Shown: one piece after another, positions 59,015 to 64,000 of the stretch
Position numbering within the stretch: the first letter of the stretch is position 1
How the letters are laid out: each line of letters begins with the position of its first letter
Origin: Malus domestica
Lineage: Eukaryota; Streptophyta; Magnoliopsida; Rosales; Rosaceae
Length of the DNA stretch: 64,000 bases
Assembly: GCF_042453785.1 (NCBI RefSeq)
Contig: NC_091670.1
Span: forward strand, 34,111,501-34,175,500
Direction: 5' to 3'
The notes under the pieces: model-generated
What the model saw: the letters and a program-made list of their open reading frames with translations, nothing else
Databases searched by the model: none
Told to the model about the DNA's origin: nothing
Translations under genes and position numbers: made by a program

Positions 59015-62000
59015 ATGGCGAATTCCGAAATGATGTCTGTCTTCCTCTGCTCTCTCTTTCTGTTCCTCACTTGTTTTTCTTCTGTTTCATCACTTAATCC
59101 GTCTCTCAGGAGGCAAGCATCAATTCTCGTTTCTCTCAAACAAAATTTTGAAGACTCGAAAAATCCTGCTTTAAGTACTTGGAATGTGTCAAACTACATG
59201 TTCCTCTGCTCTTGGGGTGGCATCAAGTGTGACAGCCGCAACAGATCAATTGTCTCACTTGACATATCCAACTACAATCTCTCGGGGACCCTTTCGCCAG
59301 TGATCACTGAACTCCGCACCCTTGTCAACGTTTCGGTGTCAGGAAATGGATTTTCTGGTATTTTTCCTCCCGGTATCCACAAACTAGCCGGGCTACAAAA
59401 CCTCAACATCTCCAACAACGGGTTCGGTGGAAGCTTGGATTTGGAGTTTTCTAAGTTGGAGGAGCTTGTAATGCTAGATGCTTACAACAACGATTTCAAT
59501 GGATCACTTCCATTAGGTGTCACTCAGCTTTCGAGGCTGAAGAGGTTGAACTTTGGCGGGAACTACTTCAGTGGGAGCATTCCTCCTAGCTATGGAAACA
59601 TGGTGCAGCTTAATTATCTGTCAATTGCGGGAAATGACCTGAGCGGTTACATACCGAGCGAGCTCGGAAACCTCACTAACCTACAGCAGCTTTTGTTGGG
59701 ATATTACAACGAATTTGAAGGCGGAATCCCACCAGAAATTGGCAAGCTGATCAATCTGTTTCATTTAGACCTCGCAAACTGCGGTTTGGAGGGGCCAATC
59801 CCTCCGGAGCTAGGCAATCTGAAAAAGCTAGACACTTTGTTCTTGCAAACAAACCAGCTCAGCGGTTCGGTTCCTGCTCAGCTGGGAAACTTGAGTAGCT
59901 TGAGGTCTCTTGATCTTTCGAACAATGCGCTGACGGGAGATATCCCCGCTGAGTTCTCTAGCCTCCGCGAGCTCACACTCCTGAACCTCTTCATCAACAA
60001 GTTTCACGGTGAGATTCCTCGCTCTATCGCGGAGCTACCAAACTTGGAAGTCTTGAAGCTGTGGCATAACAACTTCACCGGAGCCATACCTTCAAAGCTT
60101 GGTCAGAATGGTAAACTGATTGAGCTTGATCTTTCGAGTAACAAGCTCACCGGGGTTGTCCCAAAATCTCTTTGCTTTGGGAGGCGGCTGAAGATCTTAA
60201 TTCTGCTCAACAATTTTCTCTTTGGGCCTCTACCTGATGACCTTGGAAAATGTGACACTCTAGTAAGAGTCCGAATGGGGCAGAATTATCTCACCGGATC
60301 AATCCCGCCGGGCTTTCTTTACTTGCCAGAGCTCTCACTAGTAGAGCTACAGAACAATTATCTCACCGGACAGCTTCTGCAGGAAAGAAGTAAACAACCC
60401 TCAAAACTCAGTCAGCTGAATCTGTCAAGCAACCGCTTATCCGGGCACCTTCCTGCATCTATTGGAAACTTCTCAAGCCTGCAGATTCTTCTATTGAGTG
60501 GAAATCAATTCACTGGAGAAATCCCATCTGACATAAGCCGGTTGCAAAGCGTTCTCAAGTTGGATATGAGCAGAAACAATTTTTCGGGCACAATACCTCC
60601 GGAAATTGGAGACTGTCTCGCTTTAACCTACTTAGATTTGAGCCAAAACCAACTCTCAGGTCCAATCCCAGTTCCGATTGTTCAAATCCACATACTGAAT
60701 TACTTCAACGTGTCGTGGAACCAGTTAAACCAGAGCCTCCCAAAGGAGCTAGGCTCCTTGAAAAGCCTAACGTCTGCTGATTTTTCGCACAATAACTTCT
60801 CCGGTCCAATCCCACAAACAGGGCAATACTTGTTCTTCAACTCCACATCCTTTGTCGGTAACCCTGAGCTCTGCGATTCTTCTGCGAATCCATGCAACTA
60901 CTCCTCAGCCTCATCATCAAAGGATCACAACCAAACCGGCACGCGCTCTCATGTCCTTGGCAAATTCAAGCTTGTCTTTGCTCTAGGACTTTTGCTTTGC
61001 TCGTTCGTGTTTGCAACTTTCGCAATCATCAAGACCAGAAAGGTGCGAAGAAATTCGAACTCGTGGAAGCTCACAGCATTCCAAAAGCTTGAATTCGGAA
61101 GCGAAGACATCTTAGAGTGCGTAAAGGAGAACAATGTGATAGGGAAAGGTGGAGCCGGGATTGTCTACAGAGGAACAATGTCGAGCGGCGAGCAAGTAGC
61201 AGTCAAGAAGCTGTTGGGGATCAACAAAGGATCGTCACACGACAATGGCCTCTCTGCAGAAATTCAGACACTGGGAAAAATCCGGCACCGGAACATTGTC
61301 CGATTGCTGGCGTTCTGTTCAAATAAAGAGACCAATCTGCTGGTTTACGAGTACATGCCGAATGGAAGCTTGGGTGAAGTTTTACATGGGAAGAGAGGAG
61401 GGTATCTCACGTGGGAGACTAGGTTGAACATAGCCATTGAAGCAGCAAAAGGGCTGTGTTATCTGCACCATGATTGCTCACCATTGATTCTTCATAGGGA
61501 TGTGAAGTCCAACAACATTCTGCTCAACTCAGAATTTGAGGCTCATGTTGCAGATTTTGGGCTTGCCAAGTTCTTGCAGGACACTGGAACATCAGAATGC
61601 ATGTCTGCAGTTGCTGGCTCATACGGATACATTGCTCCAGGTAATCCTTTTGCTACATCATTACTCCAATTCGAGGGGAGATTCTTGCATGTAACCAGGA
61701 TGTGTCTTCATTCATCACGTGCATTACTATTTTTCCATCTCAGACGTCATGTGAGTCACGTTATAAGTGAGAGATAAAAGGATTACACCTAATTATTCTC
61801 TTGTTTGAGATTTTTTATTTTAATATTAACATCGTGCAATTGAACAGGCTACTAAGTAGGGGCAATAAGCTCAAATTGACGTATATACTTTGATGCAGCA
61901 CTTAGGTAAAGTAATTAAAGCATATTCCATGTGTCTCCTCTGACTTGGTGGATTAAGTCGGCCACTTTCAATAATAAAAGAGAGAATGATTACTTCAAAT

Positions 62001-63170
62001 CTTGATTTGTTTTTTTCAATTTGGTATTAAAATATGAATAGATGAATAGAAGATAAAATGAACACATACAAAAACAGGTCACAAACTTTTAATTAAAAAT
62101 AAAACTCGAAAGGCACTAAGATGTGGACGAAAAGACACCAAATCAGTTTTATTGCGCGTATTTCTCTAGAAAATACATGCTTCCTTTCATATGTATGTAC
62201 TTTGCTTTTTACTAAAGTAGCAAAGTAGGAGTGGCATATGGAGTCCAAAATAGGCAAAGGCTCCACTGACATAGGTAAATTCTCCTTTTGCTTTTTATAT
62301 TGCTCTCTACACACAGTGTAGTGTAGTGTAATGCAGCATGAGCTTTTGCATGTTTTGAAACCATAAAATTCCAAGTTCCTTCAGCCCAATCACAAACCCA
62401 CCTTTTTGACCAAAAACCCATTTGAACCCAAAATCCACAAAACTCCATACAACCCATTAAGAATCTTGCTTGGGATCAAGCTTTACTTTCCCTAAACCCT
62501 AGAAAGTGACACAACTGTAAAGAATATGGCATAACCCTAACTTTTTCTTTTACACCCACACCCCCATTGCTTTACCTTACCTGTGTTGTGCAGAGGAGTA
62601 AAACAAAATAGAACAGTGGATATATCACGTCTGTATGAGTCATTTTTTACATGAGACTCGTCTGTATTTTAGTCTCATTTGATTCTATATTGTCTCACTT
62701 GTGAGAACTATCATAGTCAGACAGCTTTACCGAAGTATTTTTAACAAATCAGTTTTCCTTTTTTCACTTGTTTCGTGTATGTTATGAACTTTTACAACGA
62801 GCTGAACTTTTTTACTGTGCCTCATGGAACAGAATATGCGTACACATTGAAAGTTGATGAGAAGAGCGATGTGTATAGCTTTGGAGTTGTACTGTTGGAG
62901 CTCATCACAGGAAGAAGGCCAGTTGGTGGCTTTGGGGAAGAAGGAATGGACATTGTTCAGTGGACCAAGATTCAGACCAACTCACAGAAAGAAGGGGTGA
63001 TAAAGATCCTCGACAAACGACTAGACACTGTTCCGATGGACGAAGCAATGCAAGTGTTTTTCGTCGCGGTTTTATGCGTTCAAGAGCACAGTGTGGAGAG
63101 ACCGACCATGAGAGAAGTTGTTCAAATGCTTGCACAGGCTAAACAACCAAACACATTTCACATGCAATGA
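59015..63170 (+). CDS. BAM3: LRR receptor kinase, BAM3-type (CLAVATA1 family), 987 aa
   Basis: Two exons, 59015-61640 and 62833-63170, join in phase inside the kinase APE motif (GYIAP then [18 protein letters not shown]). Domains: signal peptide (about 1-26), LRRNT ([24 protein letters not shown]), about 20 LRRs ([37 protein letters not shown]), membrane helix (about 650-672), kinase (about 700-960). Catalytic residues are present: glycine loop [11 protein letters not shown], Lys in VAVKK (about 730), HRDVKSNN (about 827), DFG (about 848). The last residues [20 protein letters not shown] match Arabidopsis BAM3. In Arabidopsis BAM3 binds CLE45 and restrains protophloem sieve-element formation; same role here is inferred. 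It is intact. The exon 1 frame runs 45 codons into the intron before a stop. Confidence 0.95.
61641..62832 (+). other. BAM3 intron, 1192 bp
   Basis: Donor GGTAATCC and acceptor TGGAACAG. AT-rich, without an identifiable transposon. Minus-strand frames at 62093-62457 have no known domain and are taken as chance. Confidence 0.85.
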
Positions 63171-64000
63171 TTCAATATATGAATCAGCGCATGGAGCAAC
63201 AACATTTTGGTGACCCAGCGACAAAAACGTCACGAACATATATAATAAGACGATTTTCGGATCAAGTAGCGAGCATGGTTGAGTAACTGGTATAGCAGTA
63301 CCAGGCTGGGAACCAAAAGTAATAAGTGAAGAAGGCAGGCAGTCCACATGGTATATACAATGTTTTATGTTTTTTTTTTCTTCTCAATATTTTTGGGTTT
63401 TTGTTTGGTATTGTTGTTGTATTTGTTAAAGTGAAGGTAGATCTGTTGTGGTGATTAGTGGCAGGCAAAGGTGGCTATATTGGTACTGGTTAGTTTGTAT
63501 TATTGTGTCATCATATAAATGTATGACCAAATGATTTGAGGTTGCCTTTATTATACTGTTTTAAACTTTTAGATTTTGTACTCGAACGTTTTGTGCTTTT
63601 TCTGATTAGCTAAATCCCACTTAATTAGACTGATGCCCTCAATCATGCCTGATTGGGGAACGCACTAGATGTGGTTGTAATTAGACTTGTCAAATCGACT
63701 TATTGGGTTGGTAATGGTACTTGTTAAGACCCGTTTAATTTGGTCTCACCATAATATAGAGGTGATTTTGATAGTGGTGATGATGGTATAAGGTGAAATC
63801 AAACTAAATTGGTCTTAATAGGTGCCCATTAATAACTTAATGGGTTGATTTGCACCTCTAATTGTAACTCTGCAACTTACAAACCAAAGTATTTCAAAGT
63901 CTAATCGTTCTTTTCTTCTTCTTCGTAAGTTTTTCAGGAAATATACACAAATGTAACTCGTTACAGATTTTGAATAAAAAATAAAACTCGAGGGACACTA
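63171..64000. other. 3' flank of BAM3
   Basis: Follows the BAM3 stop. Contains T-rich and A-rich stretches suited to polyadenylation, but no specific signal is assigned. No further gene is seen before the window ends. Confidence 0.45.

Overview
This window is nuclear DNA of a dicot plant. The genes contain introns with GT-AG sites, the spacers are AT-rich, and there are many plant-type transposons: MULE, hAT and PIF-like elements, tRNA-derived SINEs, LTR elements, and a Cassandra-type LTR carrying 5S rRNA-like sequence. The gene set (a cluster of EIX-type receptor-like proteins, a DUF1639 gene, TAF11 and a BAM3-type CLAVATA1-family receptor kinase) and the repeat style suggest a woody Rosaceae genome such as apple or pear. 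That taxonomic placement is inference from a reading by eye.

Positions 1 to about 20.6 kb, and again 40.6 to 43.3 kb, hold a degenerate and partly active cluster of leucine-rich-repeat receptor-like proteins (RLPs), all on the minus strand. Two copies read open: 12328-15285 (985 aa) and 40584-43268 (894 aa). One is nearly full length but broken by a stop and a frameshift pair (16507-19659). One is heavily broken and split by a solo LTR (4660-6478). Several are small leftovers: two isolated C-terminal tails at 1850-1947 and 2331-2430, a fused remnant at 11690-11880, and a 5' stub at 20501-20562. The RLP 3' end with its downstream flank is tandemly triplicated between 777 and about 4760. Each unit was later hit by a different transposon, and many of these insertions have intact target-site duplications.

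Positions 20.5 to 40.5 kb are mostly non-genic and built from segmental duplications. The stretch 20501-26660 is a second copy of the 43.2-45.9 kb region. It carries the RLP 5' end and promoter plus pseudo-exons of the last two exons of the DUF1639 gene. It is expanded by a 1.6-kb MULE, a PIF-like element and a Cassandra solo LTR nested in the PIF-like element. Further duplicated pairs are 27060-28960 with 34740-36440, and 36500-37850 with 37855-39750. A 2.1-kb LTR with a 5-bp target duplication lies at 29957-32050.

Positions 44.2 to 63.2 kb are the orderly part. A five-exon DUF1639 gene (minus, 44209-48540) is followed by a four-exon TAF11 gene (minus, 52548-54077). A two-exon BAM3-type receptor kinase (plus, 59015-63170) is divergently oriented from TAF11. 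The RLPs are expected to act at the cell surface in pathogen perception with SOBIR1-type partner kinases. BAM3 would act at the plasma membrane in CLE-peptide signalling, and TAF11 in the nucleus in TFIID. They share no visible pathway. I found no wholly new biological system. The most informative features are the duplication history of the RLP/DUF1639 segment and the modular decay of the RLP copies.
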